Source: Cohnella silvisoli
GTDB lineage: Bacteria > Bacillota > Bacilli > Paenibacillales > Paenibacillaceae
DNA: 64,000 bases
Direction: 5' to 3'
NCBI RefSeq assembly: GCF_021190915.1
Contig: NZ_JAIOAP010000014.1
Location: 124,001 to 188,000, forward strand
In this document: one piece after another, positions 17,801 through 25,144 of the stretch
Numbering within the stretch: position 1 is the stretch's first letter
How the letters are laid out: every line of letters starts with the position of its first letter
Made by a program: the position numbers and the translations under genes
The notes under the pieces: generated by a model
Database searches by the model: none
What the model saw: only the letters and a program-made list of their open reading frames with translations
Told to the model about the DNA's origin: nothing

Positions 17801-19787
17801 TAGACACCCAATTTTTGATGGCGTCCACGGCTGCGCGGGAAGTGAGAGTATAGCCCGAGTTCGGAATGATCAACACCTTATACTGGTTCAAATGTCCATC
17901 CTCGATGAAGAAATCGTCCACGACGTCCGGCTGCGACAAGTATCGCGCCCAATTGGCCCAGCGCGTGGTGACATAACCCGGCGAGTAATCCGCATTGTAG
18001 ATGTCCATATAATCGCGATTGCGATAGCCCTTGCGGTAGTTGGACGTCAGGATCGAGTTGAAAATCGCCGTTTCGGTCTGCCCGTCATAAGCGGGAACCA
18101 TGTCCGTGAGCCGGTGCGCTCGATCCGCAAACTGGGTGTAATGGCCATTGCCGTTGTAGTCGGTGCCGCTCCACGTTCCCGTCGACGTGTTGTAAGCGGC
18201 GAAGTCCGAGCCGACATACACGCGATGATACGAACCGACGCCATTGACCAGTTTGTTGAAGAAAGCGTCTTCCGCCATTTTGTCCGTCTGAATATTCGTA
18301 TTGTCGCTCGTTGTCTCCAGATTATAGGCCCGCTTGTAGCCGGGAAGATGCGCCGTGCCGAAGTTCTCGTCCATCACGCTGTCTCCAAGCACACCGGGCC
18401 GATGGTTCGCCAACAAGCGAGCGGTCAGACCGATCGAAGCGCCCGTCTCCATCGGGTTGTTAATAAAACCGCCGTCCGTCTCCAGTTTGATCGGCTTGTT
18501 CGTCCACAGCCTCATCTCTGTCAACAAAGGTTCCATGAAGGCGTTCAACGAGTCCCGATAAAAGTACATCAGATCGGACCAACTGTGCCTCATATCGATA
18601 TCCGTGCTCATGCTGCGATCCGGCAACGGCGGCTGCACGTCCGTCCAGAAGGCGTAGGACGAACCCCACGCCGCATTCAGCGTCGTCAGATTGCCATACT
18701 TGGTCTGCAGCCAGGTACGGAACTTGGCTTTGGCATAATTGTCGTACAGGTACAGCTTCGGATCCGTCATCGAACTTCCGGGATAGCCTTCCACACCGCC
18801 ATAGTAGCCGGGACCGCTGATGTCGAACATTTTGACATAAGGATTGCTGTCGTAGTGCTGGGTAACATTCTTGATGAACGCCATATACTTCGGGATCGTG
18901 TCGTCGTTGAAGAAATTAATCGTCGTTTGGCTCGAAGCGCCATCTTCATTGACCATCGGCGCGTAGATGTCCGGCCATAACGAAGCGGGCAACCCGGGAA
19001 CGCCCAAATGGACATCCAGACCATGAGAAGCGAAGCGTGCAATCAAGGCGTCCAGGTTCGTGAAATTATAGTTGCCGGCCACCGTCAGGTCGCCGCCATT
19101 CGGCATGACGCCGCTGTCCCCTTGCGCGGCCAAGAACAGGTTCACCACCTGCGCGCCGGTTGCCTTGATTTTATCGAAGCCTTGGCTCGTCGTCGTGGAG
19201 AAGTTCATCATATTGCCGGCCGTGCCCGCATAGTCGATCGTCGGCGAGAAGAAGCTCGGGTACAACATCACTTCCTGCACGCCGCCGCTGCCATACGCCT
19301 CCGTCACATTAAGCTTCACATACCTGGCCTTGAGCGGCTGAAACTCGAAGTAGTTGTGCCCGTCTTTGTTCCCTGTCACCGTAAGCATGGTCACATACGT
19401 ACTGCCGTCCACGGACGTTTGGATCGTGAACGATTTCGGGCCGTTGCCCGCCAGCGGCCACAGCTCCATGGCGCCGACTTTCTGCATCGAGCCCAGATCG
19501 AACACTAGCGATTGCGGCGCGGTCACCGTCGGCGGCGCTGCGGGCGTCCAGTAATTTGAAGCGCTTGCATAAATGCCGTCGGAAGCCTGAACCGCCGTAT
19601 GCCCGGATGCAGCGCTTGAAGCCGATATCGAGGCCACGGCCAATTTGAAGTTCCCCGCGTAGACTCGCGCTCCTTCCAAGATCGGGATATAGCCGCCAGT
19701 CACGAGGGTAACAGCCAGCAACAGGACGAGTCCACGTTTCCAGTTCCATCGCCAGCCCAAATTCCATTCCTCACTTAATCTCATCAT
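14883..19787 (-). CDS. Secreted multidomain GH-A (beta-galactosidase-like) enzyme with discoidin domains
   Basis: 1634 residues. Signal peptide/anchor at 14-45 (WKRGLVLLLAVTLVTGGY). Discoidin (F5/8C) domain about 45-175. A TIM-barrel glycosidase resembling GH42/GH35 lies at about 185-640, with FRTWLQTKYGNLTTLNAAWG typical of GH42. A glutamine-amidotransferase-like domain is at about 640-830, as in A4-type beta-galactosidases. A second discoidin domain starts near 915 and is interrupted at about 978-1426 by three copies of a roughly 147-residue module; its second half resumes at GPKSFTVSTSTDG. A third discoidin domain ends the protein (about 1495-1634). It should act outside the cell on a galactose-type polymer. 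AGGGGG precedes tandem ATG codons (19787, 19784). Confidence 0.75.
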   Translation of the reverse strand: MMRLSEEWNLGWRWNWKRGLVLLLAVTLVTGGYIPILEGARVYAGNFKLAVASISASSAASGHTAVQASDGIYASASNYWTPAAPPTVTAPQSLVFDLGSMQKVGAMELWPLAGNGPKSFTIQTSVDGSTYVTMLTVTGNKDGHNYFEFQPLKARYVKLNVTEAYGSGGVQEVMLYPSFFSPTIDYAGTAGNMMNFSTTTSQGFDKIKATGAQVVNLFLAAQGDSGVMPNGGDLTVAGNYNFTNLDALIARFASHGLDVHLGVPGLPASLWPDIYAPMVNEDGASSQTTINFFNDDTIPKYMAFIKNVTQHYDSNPYVKMFDISGPGYYGGVEGYPGSSMTDPKLYLYDNYAKAKFRTWLQTKYGNLTTLNAAWGSSYAFWTDVQPPLPDRSMSTDIDMRHSWSDLMYFYRDSLNAFMEPLLTEMRLWTNKPIKLETDGGFINNPMETGASIGLTARLLANHRPGVLGDSVMDENFGTAHLPGYKRAYNLETTSDNTNIQTDKMAEDAFFNKLVNGVGSYHRVYVGSDFAAYNTSTGTWSGTDYNGNGHYTQFADRAHRLTDMVPAYDGQTETAIFNSILTSNYRKGYRNRDYMDIYNADYSPGYVTTRWANWARYLSQPDVVDDFFIEDGHLNQYKVLIIPNSGYTLTSRAAVDAIKNWVSNGGILIAFGKGSLSYTIENDRSISGGTGLSNWLAGLTGGTAAVAAAGDYARIVSPKPAWISSTFYAGQAFTYAAASDQKMALNTLASSATPVLMDANGNALMVENAYGSGHVLFGTIPVNQSELFQDSAMGNLLGNYLDGKGIYRPVLFDADRFNVAYAGINEVTGKPLTIVANTADSTSGQSLFFSHPASFNGKEAEAFVVAPWRNVDGGVITETSLSGNEKKIDYSISSGSEVSLHNYPNSSIPVKTATANRADKPMAAKKAINGIQTEGDGWDGGPAASGDPAQITFDFGKTRNVSVFDLFPETGREPDSLIADVNFEFGTYAGMSWTTTGTAFGSGPNGTPHGGMKGWRGAKWADSYLGGESATGTLRSPAFTIGKDELTFRKAGWDGSSGGNQNYYYLKRASDGAILFTAKPPQSDAFVLERWDVSAYIGQQVYFEIVDGNGSSGFAWLAADDLRYSDNLDFERGNFQDWTVTGNAFMASPSSVRTNWGHVGNVQGQYFADSRALGAKENQAAIDGESRTGTLRSKTFVVEKNLLLFDKAGWDGPSGGTSNKYYLKRASDNAILMTDSPPQSDNFTTQVWNVAPYVGTAVYFEMEDTNSGSGYAWMALNNIRQADNRDFVTNTYAGWTTTGTAWGAAPRNTPHGGLSGQHGPWWADSFTGGESATGTLRSQPFVVESSRMSFLKAGWDGQTGGSSNFFRLRRASDDAILLSSPPPLSDAFVRQEWDVSSYVGESVYFEAVDNNSASAYAWIAVDDLEWRGEGPKSFTVSTSTDGVTFGSPVLTVTNQGNQSAQYSFPAVNARYARIQVTSGYSDIHSALREVVWYSPYSEIPVVSATANSEQSGNGALKAIDGITDADSNLWAPTGSPSLGSPNWITLDLGSVQTFKAVQLFPRWNPTGHAGGLGPKDFQIQVSADNVNWTRVYTAQNNNENAVKYHFPQQSARYVKLVITSGWDNATQIRELKVLR
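15508..16845 (-). repeat. Three tandem copies of a ~147-residue module in the large glycosidase
   Basis: Each copy runs from a DF-x-x-x-Y/F-x-x-W-T-x-T-G start through ESATGTLRS or ESRTGTLRS, F-x-KAGWDG, LKRASD-x-AIL, PPxSD-x-F, W-[DN]-V, and ends in AW-x-A-x-[DN]. Copies lie at about 16845-16426, 16425-15946 and 15945-15508. Copy 2 has a longer loop near its start. The pattern suggests a jelly-roll carbohydrate-binding module. Confidence 0.75.
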
Positions 19788-20045
19788 AATCCCCCTTTCG
19801 AATTGAAGCTCTTCGAGTGAACCTCGACGGCCTCAACTCCTATGATGCACCGCCCGTTTGTCGCCTTCAACGGACATTTCTTTAGAAAAGATCACCTATT
19901 TTGAGTTGTGGAACGTTCCTTTGTCCGGTCTCTCGAAACTACTCAAAAAAGGAACACCGATCAAAGGAAATGTCAATTGAAGTCCATGGAGTCGGCGTTG
20001 CACCATTAATAGTAGTCAACATGACAAGCAAGGAGGTGATTAGCA
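19788..20045. promoter_or_regulatory. Divergent control region of the glycan locus
   Basis: This gap separates the glycosidase genes (left) from the transporter operon (right). It contains a perfect palindrome GGAACGTTCC (19910-19919). A dispersed inverted pair, GACATTTCTTT near 19873 and AAAGGAAATGTC near 19963, flanks it. These are candidate sites for the YesN-type activator. AAGGAGG ends the region as the ribosome binding site of the first permease gene. Confidence 0.4.
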
Positions 20046-21029
20046 ATGAGCGCAACGAGCCCTGCAAAACTGAATCCTGCGAAACGCAGTACATTTCGCC
20101 AGGGACTCCTCCGATTCCGGAAAGAGGCGTTCTTTCAATACATGGCGTTGACGGGCGGAGTCTTCCTGCTGGTCTTCAGCTACCTGCCAATGTTCGGCAT
20201 CGTCATGGCGTTTCAGGATTTCGACCCGGCCAAAGGCTACATCTTCAGTCGGTTCGTCGGCTGGTATCATTTCTGGATGTTGTTCAGCGACGATGCTTTC
20301 TGGGTCTCCGCCCGCAACTCGGTCATTCTGAGCGTAGCGAAATTCGCGCTGACCTTCGTGAGCCCGATTATACTGGCGCTTCTCCTTAACGAGCTGCGGC
20401 CGAGCTTCTTCAAGAAGTTCGTGCAGACAGCCAGCTATTTGCCTTATTTTATCTCATGGGTCGTTATCGCGAGTATGGCCACGACGTTCTTCAGCGGGGG
20501 AGCGGACGGCATTCTGAATCCGCTCCTAGTTAAGTTCGGCATGCTGAAAGAGGCCATTCCGTTCTTGACGTATCCGGGCTATTACCAAGTAATTACCGTT
20601 CTGCTCGACGTGTGGAAATTTACAGGGTTCTCAGCCATTATCTACATCGCCGCGATGGCCGGCATCGATCACGAGGTGATTGAAGCCTCGATCGTCGACG
20701 GAACGACCCGCTTCCAGCGCGTCTACAAAATTACGCTCCCGATGATTCAGAATACGATTGTCGTCATCCTGATCCTGGGCATCGGTTCCATGTTCACCGG
20801 CGGGCTCGGCGGCTCCAACTTCAACTACGGCTACTTGCTCGGCAACACGCTGAACATGAGCGCTTCCGATGTGATGGACACGTACATCCTGCGCATGGGC
20901 TTGCAGCTCGGCCGCTTCTCGTTCGCTGCGGCTGCCGGCCTGCTGTTATCTACTATCAGCTTGATTCTGGTGTTCCTCGCGAACTGGGTGGCCAAGAAAA
21001 TCGATCGTGACGAGCAGGCCATTTTCTAA
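20046..21029 (+). CDS. ABC sugar transporter permease (LplB/YtcP-partner type)
   Basis: 327 residues, six membrane helices. An N-terminal basic segment leads into FQYMALTGGVFLLVFSYLPM. The EAA loop, which contacts the ATPase, reads EASIVDGTTRFQRVYKITLP. This is the first permease of a carbohydrate uptake (CUT1) system of the LplB/YteP class. AAGGAGGTGATTAGCA precedes the ATG. The locus encodes no ATPase, as is usual: these systems share an MsmX-type ATPase encoded elsewhere (family knowledge). Confidence 0.9.
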   Translation: MSATSPAKLNPAKRSTFRQGLLRFRKEAFFQYMALTGGVFLLVFSYLPMFGIVMAFQDFDPAKGYIFSRFVGWYHFWMLFSDDAFWVSARNSVILSVAKFALTFVSPIILALLLNELRPSFFKKFVQTASYLPYFISWVVIASMATTFFSGGADGILNPLLVKFGMLKEAIPFLTYPGYYQVITVLLDVWKFTGFSAIIYIAAMAGIDHEVIEASIVDGTTRFQRVYKITLPMIQNTIVVILILGIGSMFTGGLGGSNFNYGYLLGNTLNMSASDVMDTYILRMGLQLGRFSFAAAAGLLLSTISLILVFLANWVAKKIDRDEQAIF

Positions 21030-21058
21030 ACCGCTTCAACGCAGCAAGGGGGGACGAC

Positions 21059-21940
21059 GTGAAAAAAAGCTTGGGAGAAAAAATAGCCGATGTGCTGATC
21101 TATGCGGTGCTGATCATCATTCTGATCGTGACGCTGTACCCGTTCTACAACAGCCTGGTGCTGTCGTTCAACAACGGTCACGATTCGAATCTGGGCGGCG
21201 TGTACTTCTACCCGCGAATGTTCACGCTTGAGAACTACCGCCGCGCGATGGACAACAACCTCATGGGCGGCGCTATGACGGTAACAGTTGCAAGAACGCT
21301 CATCGGCGCCGCGACGAGTGTCCTGTTCACGGCTGCGGTGGCCTATGGGCTGTCGAAACAAGATTTGATGTTCAGACGGACATATATCGTGATCGGCATC
21401 ATTACGATGTACTTCAGCGGAGGTATTATCCCGTTCTACTTCGTGCTGAAGTACTTGGGACTCTTGGATACGTTCATGGTCTTTATCATTCCTTCGCTAT
21501 TAAGCTTCTGGAATGTCATCTTGTTCATGTCCTTCTTTCGCACGATCCCGGCTCCGCTCTTGGAGTCGGCGCGAATCGACGGAGCGCACGAAGTGTTCAT
21601 TTTCGCCAGAATTGTCCTTCCCTTGTCCGTTCCGATCATTGCCACCATCGCGCTTATGAACGGCATCGGGCAGTGGAGCTCCTGGTTCGACTCGCAGTTC
21701 TTCACCACGAACCCGCACCTCAAGACGCTGCAGCTCATTCTCTATGAGATTATCGCGCTCGCGGCAGGGCAAGAACGATTGAAACAACAGCTCGGCATTA
21801 CGAATGACACGGCATCCTACACCATCGAATCGGTTCGTTACGCCACCATGATGATTTCGATCGGACCTGTCATTCTGATCTACCCCTTTATTCAGAAATA
21901 CTTCGCCAAGGGCATGCTGATCGGGGCGGTCAAAGGTTAA
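21059..21940 (+). CDS. ABC sugar transporter permease (LplC/YtcP type)
   Basis: 293 residues from a GTG at 21059 preceded by AAGGGGGGA. Six helices, with the N-terminal ADVLIYAVLIIILIVTLYPF and the EAA loop ESARIDGAHEVFIFARIVLP. It ends in YPFIQKYFAKGMLIGAVKG, the diagnostic ending of LplC/YtcP permeases. It pairs with the permease 29 bp upstream to form the membrane channel. Confidence 0.92.
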   Translation: MKKSLGEKIADVLIYAVLIIILIVTLYPFYNSLVLSFNNGHDSNLGGVYFYPRMFTLENYRRAMDNNLMGGAMTVTVARTLIGAATSVLFTAAVAYGLSKQDLMFRRTYIVIGIITMYFSGGIIPFYFVLKYLGLLDTFMVFIIPSLLSFWNVILFMSFFRTIPAPLLESARIDGAHEVFIFARIVLPLSVPIIATIALMNGIGQWSSWFDSQFFTTNPHLKTLQLILYEIIALAAGQERLKQQLGITNDTASYTIESVRYATMMISIGPVILIYPFIQKYFAKGMLIGAVKG

Positions 21941-21998
21941 AAAAACGTTTAGCCAAAGGGGAATCTTGCATCATCCAATCTATCGAGGGGGCTGTTCC

Positions 21999-23630
21999 AT
22001 GAGAAATCGAAAACGTCTATGGTCGAGTATGACCGCTGTGCTTCTATTGGGTTCCGTATTAAGCGCTTGCGCGAAAGAGAACACCGGTTCCAACGCCGGT
22101 TCCACGGCTAGCTCTACGGCTAGCTCTACGGCTAGCTCCGCGGCTAGCGCCGGTGCCAGCAGCAGTAATGCCGGAAACCAGGTCGAGTTGGGGCTCTTCT
22201 ATAATGGAGCTTGGTATACGTTCCCGGAGTGGGGCTCCAATACGATCTCCCAAATGGTTACGGAGAAAACCGGCGTCACATTGAAGTTTACCAAGCCGAA
22301 CGCCGACGACAATCAGCAGTTCAACCTGATGATTGCCAACCGCGATTTGCCCGACTTCGTCGTGAACGATATGAAAAACCCAACCTATAATAAAGCGATC
22401 GATGCCGGCCTCTTTGAAGACTTGGGCCCGCTCATGGACCAGTACGCGCCGGAGCTGAAGCAGCGGATGGGCGAGGATTACTGGAAAATGAACGCGGCGG
22501 CGGACGGCAAAAATTATACGATCAACAGCGCGGAGATCCGGCCGAGCAATCTCGACAGGTTCTTGCCGGTCGGTCCGTGGAACCCCGCTCCGCTTGTCCG
22601 GCAGGACATCTATGAAGCGCTGGGCAAGCCGAAAATCGATACGCCGGACGATCTGTACAATGTCCTTCTGCAGGTGAAAGAGAAGTATCCGAAAATTTCG
22701 CCGCTCGTCATCGGCAATTCGAAGTTTCCGTTTACGGCGCAGCCGTTCGGCTACGAGTTCTTCCTCGCCAGCTTCGGCGTCGAGATGTATTACGAGAAAG
22801 ACAACAAGCTGTATGCGAATTATAAAAATCCGAAATACCTGGATGCGCTCAAATGGCTGAACAAGCTTAACGCCAGCGGAATTATTACCCGCAACGACAT
22901 TGCTCTGACCGATGAACAGCGCAAATCCATTATCGACTCGGGCAACGTCTTCTATCAAGTAGGTTCGGTTGGGACAGGCTACCAGTCCCCGGAGAGCGAC
23001 AAGAGCATCAAGTATGTGTACGCTCCGATGTTTCCTGACGCCACGATTTTGCAGCAGAACAGCATCGGCTGGGCGGGATGGTCCATCTCGAAGACATCGA
23101 AGCACAAGAAAGAAGCGATCCAGTTCATGTCCTACATGATGTCGGACGAAGGCGAGAAGCTGACTCACTTCGGCATCGAGGGCAAGGACTGGAAGATGGA
23201 CAACGGCACGCCCGTGAGAACCGACGAGTACAACGCGAACATCAAGAACGACCAGGAATATACGAAGAAGTTGGGCATGGGCGCCTACTGGTTTAACCTC
23301 GACCTCTACGACCACTGGATCGAGGGCGGAGAGATGAAGAAAAATCCGGAGCAGAAAGAAGCGCTGGATCTGTATTTGCCGCATAAGAATCTGAAGCTGT
23401 ATATGTTGAGCATTGAGCCGGGGCCGGAGACGGAAGAAGCGACGATTCTGGCGAAGGCGACTTCCGATTTCAACGCCGCATTCCCAACCTTCCTGATGGC
23501 GAAAAATGAGGCGGAGTTGGAACAGCGCTACGCTGATTTTATCAAGAAAATGGATGATATGGGCGTGCCGAAACTGGAGGCGCTGTGGACCGCGAACGCC
23601 GACAAGATGAGAAAATCGTTGAATATGTAA
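21999..23630 (+). CDS. Extracellular solute-binding lipoprotein (YtcQ/LplA-like)
   Basis: 543 residues from the ATG at 21999, preceded by GAGGGGG. Signal sequence with lipobox VLSAC, so the mature protein is a membrane-anchored lipoprotein. A Thr/Ala/Ser linker of tandem TASS-like units follows (residues about 33-55), then the large two-lobe binding domain typical of the LplA/YtcQ group (SQMVTEKTGVTLKF, NRDLPDFVV, GWAGWSISKTSKHKKEAIQF). It delivers oligosaccharide to the two permeases just upstream. A terminator-like hairpin follows it. Confidence 0.9.
   Translation: MRNRKRLWSSMTAVLLLGSVLSACAKENTGSNAGSTASSTASSTASSAASAGASSSNAGNQVELGLFYNGAWYTFPEWGSNTISQMVTEKTGVTLKFTKPNADDNQQFNLMIANRDLPDFVVNDMKNPTYNKAIDAGLFEDLGPLMDQYAPELKQRMGEDYWKMNAAADGKNYTINSAEIRPSNLDRFLPVGPWNPAPLVRQDIYEALGKPKIDTPDDLYNVLLQVKEKYPKISPLVIGNSKFPFTAQPFGYEFFLASFGVEMYYEKDNKLYANYKNPKYLDALKWLNKLNASGIITRNDIALTDEQRKSIIDSGNVFYQVGSVGTGYQSPESDKSIKYVYAPMFPDATILQQNSIGWAGWSISKTSKHKKEAIQFMSYMMSDEGEKLTHFGIEGKDWKMDNGTPVRTDEYNANIKNDQEYTKKLGMGAYWFNLDLYDHWIEGGEMKKNPEQKEALDLYLPHKNLKLYMLSIEPGPETEEATILAKATSDFNAAFPTFLMAKNEAELEQRYADFIKKMDDMGVPKLEALWTANADKMRKSLNM
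22104..22151 (+). repeat. 12-bp tandem repeat in the lipoprotein linker
   Basis: Four adjacent units of ACGGCTAGCTCT or close variants (22104, 22116, 22128, 22140) encode Thr/Ala-Ala-Ser-Ser/Ala. Copy number could vary by slippage and change linker length. Confidence 0.75.
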
Positions 23631-23650
23631 CCGGATGAAACCTTCTAACG

Positions 23651-23677
23651 CGAGCTGCCGATTTCTTCGGCGGCTCG
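23651..23677 (+). terminator. Internal hairpin after the first binding-protein gene
   Basis: An 11-bp stem (23651-23661 with 23667-23677, one G-U pair) with loop TTTCT, followed by TTGCT. The T run is poor, so it may only attenuate transcription into the second binding-protein and regulator genes. Confidence 0.55.
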
Positions 23678-23755
23678 TTGCTATCCAACTCGTTCTTGCT
23701 CCATATGCAGTCTTACCTTGTAGCCCCTTTGTCCAGCTGTCATAATGAAGCCATA

Positions 23756-23769
23756 GGTAAACGCTTACA
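23756..23769 (+). promoter_or_regulatory. Candidate catabolite responsive element (cre)
   Basis: GGTAAACGCTTACA differs from a symmetric CcpA-type site (TGTAAACGCTTACA) at one end base. It lies 22 bp upstream of the ATG of the second solute-binding protein, a roadblock position. CcpA control is established for such sites in Bacillales; here it is inferred. Confidence 0.5.
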
Positions 23770-23791
23770 ATTTTTTGGGTTGGAGGGACCG

Positions 23792-25120
23792 ATGATAAGT
23801 CGAACCGCTGCACGCAAGCGAATTTTCATCTCATTTGTCTTTATGCTTGTCCTGGCGTTTGCCGGCGGATGCCTGCAGCCGGACATCGATCCGGGGACTC
23901 TCGCCACGAGTACCTCCCCCCATGCCAAAATCGACGTCACTTTGAGTATCTTGATGGATACGACCAACCGCGAGCAGAATACAGCCATTTTGGATCAAGC
24001 GGCCGATCTGGCTACGAGGAACAGCGCCATATACAACATCAAGGTTCGGCTCGATGGCGTGCCGCAAACTGAAATGGCGCAGAAGGTGGACGTGCTGTTC
24101 GCCGGAGCAGACCTGCCGGATATGATCGCAGACGCTCCGAACCCCTTGTGGATGCGCAACGGCCTCATGACGGATATCACCGATTGGTTCAACCGGTCCT
24201 CGCTTAGAAGCGACTACATGTATCCGAATCTGCTTGCGGAAGGGATGAGCGACGGCAGGATTTATTCCGTTCCTATCAAGGCCGACTCGATTTTCCTTAT
24301 CTATAATAAGGACTTGCTCCGCAAAGCCGGCATTGCCAATACCAACTTCACTTCGCTCACTTGGGACCAGTACGAGCAGATGCTGGAGCGAATCAAGCAA
24401 GCCAAGCTTCACACAAGCAATGGACAACCCGTAAGCGGCACGACGTTCCGCATCAGCGCTTACGAGACCTCTCCGTTCATCTTCAGCGCCGGAGGGGAAA
24501 TGTTCAGCGAAGACGGCAAACAAGCGCTGTTCGATCGTCCGAAAGCGGTGCTCGGCATCTTGAAGATGAAAAGCCTCGTCGCGAACGGTTATACCGCCAA
24601 TCCTGAATCGGACTATGTCAACTGGATAGATACCTTCGTCCGTGAAGAGGCCGCCTTTATTACGACGGGCGGGTGGTCCTTAATTTCCTTTGCCAACGGC
24701 GGCATGGACTTATCCAAGCTCGGGTTCTCCATCGTCCCGTCGATGAAGTCGAGCACGTCCATCCTCGCGCCCGGACTCTCGTTTTCCATCTTCCGTTCAA
24801 GCGCGAACCAGGAGGCGGCGAAGGAATTGTTGACGGCTCTGTATTCACCGCCCATCTATAAACAATGGATCAAGCTGACGGAAGGAATTCCCGTCTTGCG
24901 CTCGGTTGTCGACGATCCGATGTTCGCCAACAATCCCGCGAAGATGGTCCTGACCGCGCAATTGCAAAATACGAAACCGCTGCATGCCGACTATGCGCCG
25001 AGCTTCTGGAACGAATATAACAAGCTGCTGCAGAACGTGCTGTTTTCGGATGTGAATGTCCCCGCCGAGCTCAAGCGCCTCCAAGCAGAGATTCAAGCGG
25101 AGATCGACGGAAACTTGTAA
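23792..25120 (+). CDS. Second extracellular solute-binding lipoprotein (family 1)
   Basis: 442 residues from the ATG after GGAGGG. Signal peptide with lipobox FAGGC. The rest is a family 1 carbohydrate-binding protein (AQKVDVLFAGADLPDMIAD, YSVPIKADSIFLIYNKDLLR, EEAAFITTGGWSLISF). It belongs to a different branch from the first binding protein. Because it sits immediately before a membrane histidine kinase gene, it may present the sugar to the sensor rather than to the permeases; this is inference. It shows no similarity to the first at the linker. Confidence 0.85.
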   Translation: MISRTAARKRIFISFVFMLVLAFAGGCLQPDIDPGTLATSTSPHAKIDVTLSILMDTTNREQNTAILDQAADLATRNSAIYNIKVRLDGVPQTEMAQKVDVLFAGADLPDMIADAPNPLWMRNGLMTDITDWFNRSSLRSDYMYPNLLAEGMSDGRIYSVPIKADSIFLIYNKDLLRKAGIANTNFTSLTWDQYEQMLERIKQAKLHTSNGQPVSGTTFRISAYETSPFIFSAGGEMFSEDGKQALFDRPKAVLGILKMKSLVANGYTANPESDYVNWIDTFVREEAAFITTGGWSLISFANGGMDLSKLGFSIVPSMKSSTSILAPGLSFSIFRSSANQEAAKELLTALYSPPIYKQWIKLTEGIPVLRSVVDDPMFANNPAKMVLTAQLQNTKPLHADYAPSFWNEYNKLLQNVLFSDVNVPAELKRLQAEIQAEIDGNL

Positions 25121-25144
25121 AACGTCCGCAGACGGGATTGGAGC

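Noticed and set aside
17598..18980. 460-codon open frame on the plus strand inside the large glycosidase gene
   Set aside because: Antisense shadow of a GC-rich coding region; composition is rich in Arg/His/Val without domain features, and no ribosome binding site is present.
22059..23813. 584-codon open frame opposite the solute-binding protein gene
   Set aside because: Antisense shadow; the plus-strand gene has a lipobox, binding-protein motifs and a Shine-Dalgarno site, while this frame has none.
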